A stretch of DNA of 64,000 nucleotides from LZORAL124-50-18 sp051208045 (GTDB lineage Bacteria; Pseudomonadota; Gammaproteobacteria; Pseudomonadales; Oleiphilaceae). Made by a program: the position numbers and the translations under genes. Position 1 is the first letter of the stretch, and each line of letters starts with the position of its first letter. Under the pieces are notes generated by a model. That model saw only the letters and a program-made list of their open reading frames with translations, did not search any database and was not told the DNA's origin. Below, piece by piece: positions 34,711 to 43,402 of the stretch. Where the stretch lies: the NCBI GenBank assembly GCA_051208045.1, contig JBPJFY010000001.1, positions 558,001-622,000 of the forward strand, given 5' to 3'.

Positions 34711-36210
34711 TCACCATTGGGGTTGTTGCGCATTGGACTTGCCGCTGCGCGGAATGAAAAACTCGAATACGCTGTCTTTTTTGCTGTCTGTGGCGCGATC
34801 CAGTCGGTAACGAATCTGCCCGAAGTGGTGCTCCACAATTTTTTTGCAGATCGCCAGGCCCAGACCACAACTGTGCTCGCCGCCGGTGGGTTGCGGTGAC
34901 AGTTTTGAAAAGGCTTTGAATAAGAGTGGCTGCTCATCCTCCGGCACGCCTTCCCCTTCATCGTGCACGGCGATAAACACGCCTTCTTCGTTGGCGCGCA
35001 GTGATACGCCAATCTTACTCCCCGCAAAGGAATACTTGGCGGCGTTGGTGACCAGATTACTGAGAACTTCCCGCAGCCGTATCGGGTCCCCCTGAACCCG
35101 GTAATCGCCGGGTTCGGCGTTCAGCGAAATCGTCTGTAGCTTTGCCTGCAGCCAAAGCTCCGACTCTTCTACCACATCCTGGGCAACCTCCTGCAAATCC
35201 ATGGGGCCGATTTTAAAGGAAATATCGGCCTGCTCAATCACCGAGAGGTCCAGCAGGCTGTTCAGCAGTTCGAGCTGTTGTTTGCAGCCTTTTTCCGCAG
35301 CCTCAAGCAGTTGGATGACTTTAGGATCTTCACTGCGACGGCGGGCAAGGGAGACGCCGGTCATGATAGCACCGATGGGGCCGCGCAGGTCGTGCGCTGC
35401 CATCCCCATCATGCGTTTTTTCTGCTCATCGAGATCCCGAAGGCGTTGAAAATCATCGAGCATCCGCAACTGGCTGTTGATGCGGCAAAAGAGTTGTTCC
35501 AGGTTGTAGGGTTTGCGGATAAAGTCATTGCCGCCGAGCTTCAAAAATTTGGCCAGATGATCGTCAGAGGCTACGCCGGAAACCCCAATGACGGACACTT
35601 CCGTGGTGTCCTTCTTCATTCGAATGTGCTTTAGCACCGCCAAACCATCGACATTCTCCATAATCAGGTCCAGCATCACGAGACGGATGTCTTTGTGTTC
35701 ATTCAAGATTCTGAGTGCTTCCTCGCCAGAGTCTGCAACCATCACATTCAAGCGCTGCAGGGCAAGTTGGGCGCTCAGAACTTCTCGTGCTGACTCGGAA
35801 TCGTCCACCACCAGTACTTTCGTGGAGGGGTTGTTGTATATGCGGCTGACCAGTCGGGCGACGTAGGCGAGATCATGTGCGCCGGTCTTCAGTACGTAAT
35901 CACACACCCCCATGGCGATGATGTCTTCGCGCAAAGCGCTGCTGAAGCTGCCGGTAAATGCGATGCAGGGAATGTCGTAACTCTTGACCAGTGTCACGGC
36001 GGCACCGTCTTCCGCGTCCGGCAAGTGCAAGTCCACGGTCGCGATGAAAAAGTCCTCGGCACGCTCCGCCAGGAGGGCTTCCGCCTCTGCGTAGCACTCG
36101 GCAATGATCACGTCGAAGAACGATTCGCTGTAAATCATGCTGGCGAGTGTATTGGCGAATGACTTGCTGTCTTCAATGATGAGTACGGCTTTTTTTCCCG
36201 TTTCGGTCAT
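34711..36210 (-). CDS. Soluble hybrid kinase: receiver-receiver-histidine kinase
   Basis: A 499-residue cytoplasmic protein with no membrane segments. The first receiver spans 8-125 with Asp60 (TVDLHLPDAEDG), the second 130-250 with Asp181 (LVMLDLIMENVDG) and Lys in IRKPY. Then come HisKA with His273 (MAAHDLRGPIGAI) and a HATPase domain (LREVLSNLVTNAAKYS, CGLGLAICKKIV). Input receivers before the kinase suggest it integrates phosphoryl signals from other kinases and can act as a relay. It is divergent from nnr and monocistronic. Its output partner is not in the window unless it works with the DISM kinases. Confidence 0.93.
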   Translation of the reverse strand: MTETGKKAVLIIEDSKSFANTLASMIYSESFFDVIIAECYAEAEALLAERAEDFFIATVDLHLPDAEDGAAVTLVKSYDIPCIAFTGSFSSALREDIIAMGVCDYVLKTGAHDLAYVARLVSRIYNNPSTKVLVVDDSESAREVLSAQLALQRLNVMVADSGEEALRILNEHKDIRLVMLDLIMENVDGLAVLKHIRMKKDTTEVSVIGVSGVASDDHLAKFLKLGGNDFIRKPYNLEQLFCRINSQLRMLDDFQRLRDLDEQKKRMMGMAAHDLRGPIGAIMTGVSLARRRSEDPKVIQLLEAAEKGCKQQLELLNSLLDLSVIEQADISFKIGPMDLQEVAQDVVEESELWLQAKLQTISLNAEPGDYRVQGDPIRLREVLSNLVTNAAKYSFAGSKIGVSLRANEEGVFIAVHDEGEGVPEDEQPLLFKAFSKLSPQPTGGEHSCGLGLAICKKIVEHHFGQIRYRLDRATDSKKDSVFEFFIPRSGKSNAQQPQW

Positions 36211-36354
36211 AGTTCCGGACCTTACCTGTTAGAGATATCTTGCTTAGGGCAGCGGAGAGGAGTTACCGCATAGGCCTTACCTAGCAAGTATAGACATTTC
36301 CCAAGCGCGTGACGGGGAATTCAGCGTGGATTCAGCCAGATCGACAGAGAATAT

Positions 36355-36430
36355 CTGTTTAATAAATGAGCTTTTTGTAATTTTTGTTATACTAAACAAA
36401 ACAGTATATTGAGATATTAATCAAGATTCT
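36355..36430 (+). promoter_or_regulatory. AT-rich promoter region of the nnr operon with inverted repeat
   Basis: An AT-rich stretch stands out from its GC-rich surroundings. It contains the inverted repeat TTTTGTT-ATACTA-AACAAAA (36382-36401), overlapping a TATACT hexamer (36388-36393), and a second TATATT at 36405-36410. The nnr ATG is at 36465. No single good -35 is seen. Confidence 0.4.
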
Positions 36431-36464
36431 TAACTTTTCGGATTTCACCGAGGCACAGGGCGGC

Positions 36465-38069
36465 ATGACATCGAGCAATAAGGCACGGACGGAGATTCCT
36501 GGCTGGCAACAGTACGGTCCCCTCTATTCTGCCGCGCAGACCCGTGCGTTGGATCGATTGGCAATTGAAGAAGGCATTCCCGGTTTTGAGCTGATGTCGC
36601 TGGCCGGACGCGCTGCATTCCGGGTGTTGCGACGCGCGTGGCCGGCTGCCCAGCGCGTTCTGGTAGTCTGCGGGGGAGGAAACAACGGCGGGGATGGGTA
36701 TATCGTCGCCGGGCATGCGCTGGCGAGCGGGTTGGAAGTTACCTGCTTTGCGGTGGTGGCCCCCGAACAGCTGAAGGGCGATGCTCGCCGAGCATATCAA
36801 TGGGCAAGCGCCCGAGGCGTGACCTCAAAACCGTGGCCGAATGAGGAGAGCGACTATCCACAACCTTCGACCTTTGATGTGGTGGTCGATGCCTTGCTCG
36901 GTACCGGATTGACCGGTGCGGTACGCGCCCCTTTCGACCGGGTGATTGACTGGCTAAACGGGCACCCCCATACCTTAGCGATCGATATCCCGTCCGGCCT
37001 GTGTGCCGACACGGGGCGTATTCTCGGCCACTGTCTCCATGCCAGTAAAACGGTGACGTTTATCGGTCGCAAAATCGGTCTATATACCGGGCAGGGCCCG
37101 TCGGTGACCGGAGAGATACACTTCGACGCCCTTCAAGTACCGCAAGCGGTGTACGCGCGTCAGCCTGCCTCAGCGCACGTGGTGTCGCCAGACGAGATAC
37201 GACGAGGCCTGCCGGCCCGGCCACAAAGCGCGCACAAAGGGGTGTTTGGACGGGTGCTTCTGGTTGGCGGGGATTTGGGTATGCCCGGTGCAATGCTGCT
37301 GGCGGCGTCTGCCTGCATGCGCACGGGGGCGGGATTAGTGACTGCCGCCACACGGGCTCAGCATGCCCCGGTGCTGGTGCTGGGGCGGCCGGAGGTGATG
37401 TTTCGACCCGTGGATAATCCGGCTCAGCTTGGCGTGCTTCTGGATAACGCTCAAGTCATTGTTGCTGGGCCGGGATTGGGGAGGGATGACTGGGGACGTG
37501 ACCTGTTGCGCACATTGGTCGATCAACTAAATGTGGCCCCCACGACGTGGCGATTAGTGTGTGATGCGGATGCGCTGAATTTAATGGCAGAAGACCCTTC
37601 GCTTCAGCCACCGGCTTCCGTCGATTGGATCATGACGCCACATCCGGGAGAGGCAGCGCGACTGCTGGGAGTCAGCGTAAGCAACGTGGAGAATGACCGC
37701 TTGGCCGCAGCGCAGCAATTGGTTTCACGTTTTGGGGCGCACGTGGTGCTGAAGGGGGCGGGTACGGTGATTGCTCTCCGGCCAACCGTGGGCTGTGCAT
37801 CCGAGATCTGGGTGAATCCGACAGGAAATCCGGGCATGGCCAGCGCTGGTATGGGTGATGTGTTGTCGGGCATCCTGGGTAGCTTGATGGCGCAGGGGCT
37901 GACCACGGATACCGCGGCGGTACAAGGCGTTGCAATGCATGGCTGGGCAGGCGATGTGGCGGCAGAAACCACCGGTCAGGCTGGCTTGTTGGCGACGGAT
38001 CTGGTAGAAACACTGCCGAGATTATTCGCCACACTGGAAGGGCAGGGCCGCAATACACATGACCGATGA
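36465..38069 (+). CDS. nnr: Bifunctional NAD(P)H-hydrate epimerase/dehydratase
   Basis: Nnr repairs hydrated NAD(P)H: the N-terminal domain epimerises the hydrate and the C-terminal domain dehydrates it with ADP. The 534-residue protein has the epimerase Rossmann motif VCGGGNNGGDGYIVAG and the conserved DALLGTGLTG. The ribokinase-like dehydratase half has GRVLLVGGDLGMPGA, TPHPGEAARLL, LKGAGTVI and NPGMASAGMGDVLSG. It opens the long nnr-tsaE-amiB-mutL-miaA-hfq-hflX operon, whose AT-rich promoter lies just upstream. The tsaE start lies inside its last codons (overlap of 11 bases). Confidence 0.96.
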   Translation: MTSSNKARTEIPGWQQYGPLYSAAQTRALDRLAIEEGIPGFELMSLAGRAAFRVLRRAWPAAQRVLVVCGGGNNGGDGYIVAGHALASGLEVTCFAVVAPEQLKGDARRAYQWASARGVTSKPWPNEESDYPQPSTFDVVVDALLGTGLTGAVRAPFDRVIDWLNGHPHTLAIDIPSGLCADTGRILGHCLHASKTVTFIGRKIGLYTGQGPSVTGEIHFDALQVPQAVYARQPASAHVVSPDEIRRGLPARPQSAHKGVFGRVLLVGGDLGMPGAMLLAASACMRTGAGLVTAATRAQHAPVLVLGRPEVMFRPVDNPAQLGVLLDNAQVIVAGPGLGRDDWGRDLLRTLVDQLNVAPTTWRLVCDADALNLMAEDPSLQPPASVDWIMTPHPGEAARLLGVSVSNVENDRLAAAQQLVSRFGAHVVLKGAGTVIALRPTVGCASEIWVNPTGNPGMASAGMGDVLSGILGSLMAQGLTTDTAAVQGVAMHGWAGDVAAETTGQAGLLATDLVETLPRLFATLEGQGRNTHDR

Positions 38070-38556
38070 TGCAGAATTCGTGGTAACACTGGAGGATGAG
38101 TCCGCCACCCTCCGCGCAGGTGAGTGGCTGGGTGGGGGTATCGAGCCGGGGAGACATCTGTGTATCTCCCTGCAAGGGGAGCTGGGAGCAGGCAAAACGA
38201 CACTTTCCAAGGGGGTACTGCGCGGCTTGGGGCATCGTGGAAATGTAAAAAGCCCCACCTACACGCTGGTAGAGCCCTACGAGTTGGAGGCAGCAACGGT
38301 ATACCACTTTGACCTGTATCGTCTGGCGGACCCGGAGGAGTTGGAATACATGGGCATTCGGGATTATTTTACCAATAACTCCCTGAGTCTGGTGGAGTGG
38401 TATGAGCGAGGGGCCGGTGTGCTTCCGCCGCCGGATGTTGTTCTGACATTGAGCGTCGACGGAAACGGGCGACGTTTGCGGGGGAAATCTCTCTCCGAGG
38501 CGGGAAAAAACGTGCTGGCACGTATGGAAAGCGAGCGGGCGTTACATAACGGATAG
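38059..38556 (+). CDS. tsaE: tRNA threonylcarbamoyladenosine biosynthesis ATPase TsaE
   Basis: TsaE supports the TsaB/TsaD complex that installs t6A37 on ANN-decoding tRNAs. The 165-residue protein has the Walker A motif LQGELGAGKTTLSKG, the family block SPTYTLVEPYE, and YHFDLYRLADPEELEYMGI followed by LVEWYERG with the Walker B-like acidic residues. It overlaps the end of nnr and is followed by amiB after 31 bases. Length and order are the same as in E. coli (yjeE). Confidence 0.96.
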   Translation: MTDDAEFVVTLEDESATLRAGEWLGGGIEPGRHLCISLQGELGAGKTTLSKGVLRGLGHRGNVKSPTYTLVEPYELEAATVYHFDLYRLADPEELEYMGIRDYFTNNSLSLVEWYERGAGVLPPPDVVLTLSVDGNGRRLRGKSLSEAGKNVLARMESERALHNG

Positions 38557-38587
38557 CATCCACCAAAACAACCAGAGAGGCGGTAAC

Positions 38588-39967
38588 GTGCGAAGTAGGC
38601 AGCAATGGTTCAATGGATTTCATCGCATAGTGGCGCGCTCGCGCTGTGTAGCGATAGTCGCTCTTCTCGTGATGTCAGAAGGGCTGCTGGCGGGGGCATC
38701 GGTGACAAATGTGCGCGTATGGCTGGCACCAGACAACACGCGGCTGGTGCTGGATACCTCGGACGCCGTTCAACACACGACCTTCACGCTGCAAAATCCC
38801 GAGCGATTGGTTATCGACTTGTCGGACAGTGCCTGGAAGGCCGACCTCAGACACCTTGACCTTAAGGGCAGCCCAATTCTTTCCGTGAGAACCGCCCCCA
38901 GAAACGGTTCAGACTTGCGTGTCGTGCTGGATTTAGACAGGAAGGTGAACCCGGAAGTTTTCAAATTGAACCCCAGCGGGCAGTATGGCCACCGCTTGGT
39001 GATCGACCTCAATAACGAAGGGCAAATCACTCCCCAGGCACCGGTGATTACCAAAACGCTGTCGGACAACGATCAAAAACGTGACATCATTGTCTACCTA
39101 GACCCCGGTCACGGTGGCGAAGATCCTGGCGCTATCGGCCCCGGGGGCGTTCGGGAAAAAACCGTTGTTTTGGGAATTGCGCAACAATTGAAAAAATACC
39201 TGTCCGCGGAACGTGGTTTCAAAGCGGTACTCACGCGGGAGGGGGACTATTACATTGGCTTGCGAAAACGGACGATGATCGCCCGGCAAGGTCAGGCAGA
39301 CATGTTCGTGTCCATCCACGCGGATGCGTTTAAAAAATCCAGCGCCAAAGGGGCGTCGGTGTTTGCCTTGTCCGCCAAGGGCGCGACCAGTGAAACCGCA
39401 CGCTGGCTGGCAGACAGTGAAAACCGGTCTGACCTTATTGGCGGGGTGGGCAACCTCAGCCTGGATGATAAAGGCTCCGTGCTTGCGGGCGTGCTGTTGG
39501 ATTTGTCCATGACTGCCAGCCTGAAGTCCAGCCTCAGCGTGGGGCAGGAAGTACTCAATTCCATGGGGCAAGTGAGCCATTTGCATAAGAAACGGGTTGA
39601 ACAGGCAGGATTTGTGGTGCTCAAGTCGCCCGATATTCCTTCGATCCTGGTGGAAACGGGTTTCATCTCCAATCCGGTGGAAGCGCGCAAGCTGAGCTCA
39701 TCCAGTTATCAGAAACAAATGGCCAGAGCGATTACCAAGGGGGTGGTTCACCACTTCTCTGAGCAGCCACCGCCGGGGACATTTGTTGCCTGGCGAAAAG
39801 AGGCTGCGCGGAAAAATATTGTTTTCAATTACAAAATCAAGCGTGGTGATACCCTGTCTGCGATTGCCAAAGACAATGGCACGACGGTCGCCCGACTGCG
39901 TGAATACAATGGATTAAATACCAACAGCATTCGTATTGGCCAAATTATCCAGATTCCGGCATCATAG
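38588..39967 (+). CDS. amiB: N-acetylmuramoyl-L-alanine amidase AmiB
   Basis: A periplasmic zinc amidase that splits septal peptidoglycan. It starts with GTG 38588, preceded by AGAGG. Domains: signal peptide about 15-36; AMIN targeting domain 38-140; amidase_3 core 165-390 with zinc ligands in YLDPGHGGEDPGA, VSIHADAF and the catalytic VETGFISNP; C-terminal LysM (YKIKRGDTLSAIAKDNG). Such amidases are self-inhibited until an EnvC-type activator binds, and an EnvC gene lies at 8.2-9.4 kb. It sits between tsaE and mutL as in E. coli. Confidence 0.95.
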   Translation: MRSRQQWFNGFHRIVARSRCVAIVALLVMSEGLLAGASVTNVRVWLAPDNTRLVLDTSDAVQHTTFTLQNPERLVIDLSDSAWKADLRHLDLKGSPILSVRTAPRNGSDLRVVLDLDRKVNPEVFKLNPSGQYGHRLVIDLNNEGQITPQAPVITKTLSDNDQKRDIIVYLDPGHGGEDPGAIGPGGVREKTVVLGIAQQLKKYLSAERGFKAVLTREGDYYIGLRKRTMIARQGQADMFVSIHADAFKKSSAKGASVFALSAKGATSETARWLADSENRSDLIGGVGNLSLDDKGSVLAGVLLDLSMTASLKSSLSVGQEVLNSMGQVSHLHKKRVEQAGFVVLKSPDIPSILVETGFISNPVEARKLSSSSYQKQMARAITKGVVHHFSEQPPPGTFVAWRKEAARKNIVFNYKIKRGDTLSAIAKDNGTTVARLREYNGLNTNSIRIGQIIQIPAS

Positions 39968-40002
39968 GGGTTTTTGTTGCGCACCCTGTGGAAGCCCCTG
40001 TT

Positions 40003-41877
40003 ATGAGCCGTATTCATGAGCTGTCTCCCCGCCTCGCGAACCAGATTGCTGCCGGTGAGGTGGTGGAGAGACCTGCCTCCGTTTTAAAAGAACTGCTGGA
40101 AAACGCGGTGGATGCGGGGGCTCGGAATATCTCCGTGGATCTGGAGCAAGGGGGTGTGAAGCTGATACGGGTGCGTGATGACGGTGAGGGTATTCACAAG
40201 GATGATCTTGCGCTGGCGTTAAGCCGACATGCCACCAGTAAAATTCTCGAACTGGAAGACCTGGAAGCCGTCGCCACCATGGGGTTCCGCGGCGAAGCAT
40301 TGGCCAGTATCGGTTCTGTGTCCCGGCTCACATTAACCAGCAAGCGTCGTGGAGAAACCGCTGCCTGGCAGGTTTTGGCGGAAGGCCGCAATCAAGGCTG
40401 CACGATCACGCCGGCCGCGCATACGGACGGTACGACCGTTGAAATGCGTGACCTTTTTTACAACACACCCGCGCGTCGTAAATTTCTCAAGACGGAGAAA
40501 ACGGAACTGGGCCACGTGGAAGAAGTGCTGAAACGTCAAGCCCTGGGCTCGTTTGAGACCGGATTCACCCTGACCCACAATCAGCGCGTCGTGCACCAGC
40601 TGCGTCCGGCACCCACGTTGGCCGACAAAGAGCATCGTGTGGCCGCGGTGTGTGGTCGTCCTTTTCTGGAAAGCGCCGTTGCTGTGGATGTAGAAGCGTC
40701 CGGGCTGAAACTGTACGGTTGGGTGGGTTTGCCCACGTTTTCCCGCAGCCAGGCTGACCTGCAGTATTTTTTCGTCAACGGCCGGGTGATTCGCGACAAA
40801 CTGGTCGCGCATGCCGTTCGGCAAGCCTATAAAGACGTGCTTTATCACGGTCGACACCCGGCATTTTTGTTGTATCTGGAGCTGGACCCGGCCACGGTCG
40901 ATGTGAATGTGCATCCTACCAAGCACGAAGTCCGTTTTCGTGACGGTCGCTTAGTGCATGACTTTATCTTTCGATCGCTGCATCGTGCGCTTGGCGACGT
41001 GCGGCCCGACCGTCCCACAGCACCAGAGGGAGCGGAAGGAGAGGTTGAACAGCCTCCACTGGCATCGCAATCAACACCCTCGGCATCCCAGGCGTCAGTG
41101 AATGATGCGGTGCCCTTTCAATATTCTGCCCCTCTGCCGATGGCTGCCGGTGGCACACGATCAGGTTGGGGAGGGAGCGCTTCGGTTGCGGTGGGTGAAG
41201 TGCGGGAACAGCTTTCGGCGTTGAACCAGTTATCGCGTCCTGCGATGGGGTTTCAAGCGGCCAATGTGCCTCACAGTGAGTCTGCGTCGGAAGAACACCC
41301 GCTGGGGTACGCTGTGGCGCAATTGCATGGCATCTACATTCTCAGCCAGTCCAGCGAGGGGCTGATCGTGGTCGATATGCATGCGGCCCATGAACGCATC
41401 ACCTACGAACGAATGAAACGGGACTATCAGCAGGAGGGACTGAAATCTCAGCCGCTTCTCGTGCCGCTGTCTCTGGCGGTGAGTTCTCGTGAGGCTGCTT
41501 GTGTAGAACAGCATGCCGCGCTCCTGACCGCTCTGGGTGTTCAAATTCAGCGCATGGGGCCAGAAACCATCGTGATACGGGAAGTGCCTGCGCTGTTGCA
41601 CAATGGGCAGATTGAGCAGTTGGTGCGTGACCTCATCTCTGACCTGCTGGAGTTTGGGCACAGTGCCCGGATTGAAGAACAGATTAATGAGCTGCTGGCG
41701 TCCATGGCCTGTCACGGTTCTGTGCGGGCAAATCGCTCACTCAGCGTGCCGGAGATGAATCAACTGCTGCGTGACATGGAGGTAACTGAGCGGAGCGGGC
41801 AGTGCAACCATGGTCGACCTACCTGGACCCTGCTTACCCTTAAAGAGCTGGATAAGCTGTTTCTTCGAGGGCGCTGA
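40003..41877 (+). CDS. mutL: DNA mismatch repair protein MutL
   Basis: A 624-residue mismatch repair ATPase. The start is ATG 40003 (MSRIHELSPRLANQIAAGEV), preceded by GGAAG; a GTG at 39988 is less likely. The GHKL motifs are present: ELLENAVDAGA, GFRGEALASI and FLKTEKTE. A flexible linker spans 340-420. The C-terminal domain has DMHAAHERITYE, fitting the DxHAxxExxxxE nicking-endonuclease motif seen in Pseudomonas MutL but not in E. coli, so strand incision is probably by MutL itself. It is followed directly by miaA with 2 bases between. Confidence 0.97.
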   Translation: MSRIHELSPRLANQIAAGEVVERPASVLKELLENAVDAGARNISVDLEQGGVKLIRVRDDGEGIHKDDLALALSRHATSKILELEDLEAVATMGFRGEALASIGSVSRLTLTSKRRGETAAWQVLAEGRNQGCTITPAAHTDGTTVEMRDLFYNTPARRKFLKTEKTELGHVEEVLKRQALGSFETGFTLTHNQRVVHQLRPAPTLADKEHRVAAVCGRPFLESAVAVDVEASGLKLYGWVGLPTFSRSQADLQYFFVNGRVIRDKLVAHAVRQAYKDVLYHGRHPAFLLYLELDPATVDVNVHPTKHEVRFRDGRLVHDFIFRSLHRALGDVRPDRPTAPEGAEGEVEQPPLASQSTPSASQASVNDAVPFQYSAPLPMAAGGTRSGWGGSASVAVGEVREQLSALNQLSRPAMGFQAANVPHSESASEEHPLGYAVAQLHGIYILSQSSEGLIVVDMHAAHERITYERMKRDYQQEGLKSQPLLVPLSLAVSSREAACVEQHAALLTALGVQIQRMGPETIVIREVPALLHNGQIEQLVRDLISDLLEFGHSARIEEQINELLASMACHGSVRANRSLSVPEMNQLLRDMEVTERSGQCNHGRPTWTLLTLKELDKLFLRGR

Positions 41878-41879
41878 GT

Positions 41880-42926
41880 GTGATCAATCCACACCAGCCA
41901 TCCAAGTCATCCCATCCATCCAAGCCGTTGGCTGTGTTTCTGATGGGGCCCACCGCGTCCGGGAAAACTGACCTCGCGATGCAGCTGGTTCAGCAAGCTG
42001 GCTGTGAAATCATCAGTGTGGATTCAGCGCTGATCTATCGAGGCATGAACATTGGCACAGCCAAACCGTCGGCAGAGGAACTGGCGGTGGCGCCTCACCG
42101 GCTGATTGATATTCGAGACCCGGCGGAAGTGTATTCTGCGGCGGCGTTTCGGGAAGACGCATTGCACGCCATGGCAGACATTACTGAATCCGGGAAAATC
42201 CCCTTGCTGGTGGGTGGCACGATGATGTACTTCAAGGCGTTAAGCCAGGGGATTGCGGACTTGCCCAAGGCGGACCCGCGATTGCGGCAGGAGATTGAAG
42301 CGTTTGCGCACCGCCACGGCTGGGTCGCGCTCCATGATGAATTGAAAAATGCCGATCCGGTGGCGGCCGAAAAAATCCACCCCAACAATCGGCAACGCCT
42401 GGTGCGGGCAATCGAAGTGCTCAGGCTGACGGGTAAGCGGCTGTCGGATTTGTGGCACGCGGATTCGCCGGATAGCGTAATGACTGGACAGAATCAAAGT
42501 AAGGATTACACTAAATGGGAAGAAGTATCTTTTGATGGTTTACCCTATAATGTTGTAAACTTCGCGATTGCCCCCAGAGAGCGGAAGGATTTACACGCCC
42601 GAATTGAACAGCGTTTTCTGAAAATGCTTGATGACGGGTTTGTGGATGAGGTAAAAACACTGTACGCACGCGGTGATTTGAGCCCGGAACTGCCTTCGAT
42701 TCGATGTGTCGGGTATCGCCAGGTGTGGGATTACCTCGAAAACCGCATTACCTATGAAGACATGGTCGCCAAAGGCGTCGCTGCCACCCGTCAGCTTGCC
42801 AAACGGCAGATTACCTGGTTGCGAAGCTGGCCGGACGTGCACTGGCTCGAAACGGAAGATACTGGAAAATACGCAAAAGTAGTAGACTTGATCACTCAGC
42901 ATCAAAATCCACCTTCACATGCCTGA
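41880..42926 (+). CDS. miaA: tRNA dimethylallyltransferase
   Basis: MiaA transfers a dimethylallyl group to A37 of tRNAs reading UNN codons, the first step to ms2i6A. The 348-residue protein has the P-loop MGPTASGKTDLAMQL, the DSALIYRGMNIGTAKP substrate block, GGTMMYFKAL, and the RCVGYRQVWDYL and KRQITWLR C-terminal motifs. It starts with GTG 41880 and is slightly longer than usual because of an N-terminal extension of about 18 residues. Bases 42486-42560 are locally AT-rich but in frame. It is cotranscribed with mutL and hfq. Confidence 0.96.
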   Translation: MINPHQPSKSSHPSKPLAVFLMGPTASGKTDLAMQLVQQAGCEIISVDSALIYRGMNIGTAKPSAEELAVAPHRLIDIRDPAEVYSAAAFREDALHAMADITESGKIPLLVGGTMMYFKALSQGIADLPKADPRLRQEIEAFAHRHGWVALHDELKNADPVAAEKIHPNNRQRLVRAIEVLRLTGKRLSDLWHADSPDSVMTGQNQSKDYTKWEEVSFDGLPYNVVNFAIAPRERKDLHARIEQRFLKMLDDGFVDEVKTLYARGDLSPELPSIRCVGYRQVWDYLENRITYEDMVAKGVAATRQLAKRQITWLRSWPDVHWLETEDTGKYAKVVDLITQHQNPPSHA

Positions 42927-43025
42927 GAGTGGGCTACCTAGCGCATGGTGTATAACTAACTTACATAACTTTGTGGAATCGTTGCCACTTCACTGCTTAT
43001 TATTGATTGAAACAGGAGAATTAAA

Positions 43026-43274
43026 ATGTCAAAAGGGCATTCACTACAAGACCCTTATCTTAATGCACTTCGCAAGGAGCGAATTCCGGTGTCCATTTTC
43101 TTGGTGAACGGAATCAAACTGCAAGGACATATTGAATCATTCGATCAGTTTGTCATTCTGCTCAAAAACACCGTTAGCCAAATGGTCTACAAACACGCAA
43201 TTTCCACCGTAGTACCCGCTCGAAACGTGCGCATTGCGCAGCCCGGGCAGGAAGGAGAAGAAGGCAACGCCTGA
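43026..43274 (+). CDS. hfq: RNA chaperone Hfq
   Basis: Hfq is a ring-shaped hexamer that pairs small RNAs with target mRNAs. The 82-residue protein has the Sm1 motif (HSLQDPYLNALRKERIPVSI, FLVNGIKLQGHIESFDQFV) and the Sm2 motif (YKHAISTVVPAR). Its C-terminal tail is short, as in pseudomonads, unlike the long E. coli tail. AGGAG lies 8 bases before ATG 43026. Its position between miaA and hflX is strongly conserved. Confidence 0.98.
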   Translation: MSKGHSLQDPYLNALRKERIPVSIFLVNGIKLQGHIESFDQFVILLKNTVSQMVYKHAISTVVPARNVRIAQPGQEGEEGNA

Positions 43275-43312
43275 TTTAGTAAACAGCAGGAGTGGCGTTG
43301 TAATTCTTTGTG

Positions 43313-43340
43313 GCCGGGGCGTTCTTTCCCGGCTTTCCTT
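43313..43340 (+). terminator. Possible attenuating hairpin after hfq
   Basis: GCCGGG and CCCGGC (43313-43318, 43328-43333) can pair around a 9-base loop, followed by a T-rich run broken by C. It could partly end hfq transcription before hflX. The tract is imperfect, so strength is doubtful. Confidence 0.4.
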
Positions 43341-43402
43341 TCTTTGGTTCTTCGATTCGTTTTCTTCGGTTCCTTTCTTGATTTTTCCCTGGAGTAACAA
43401 AG

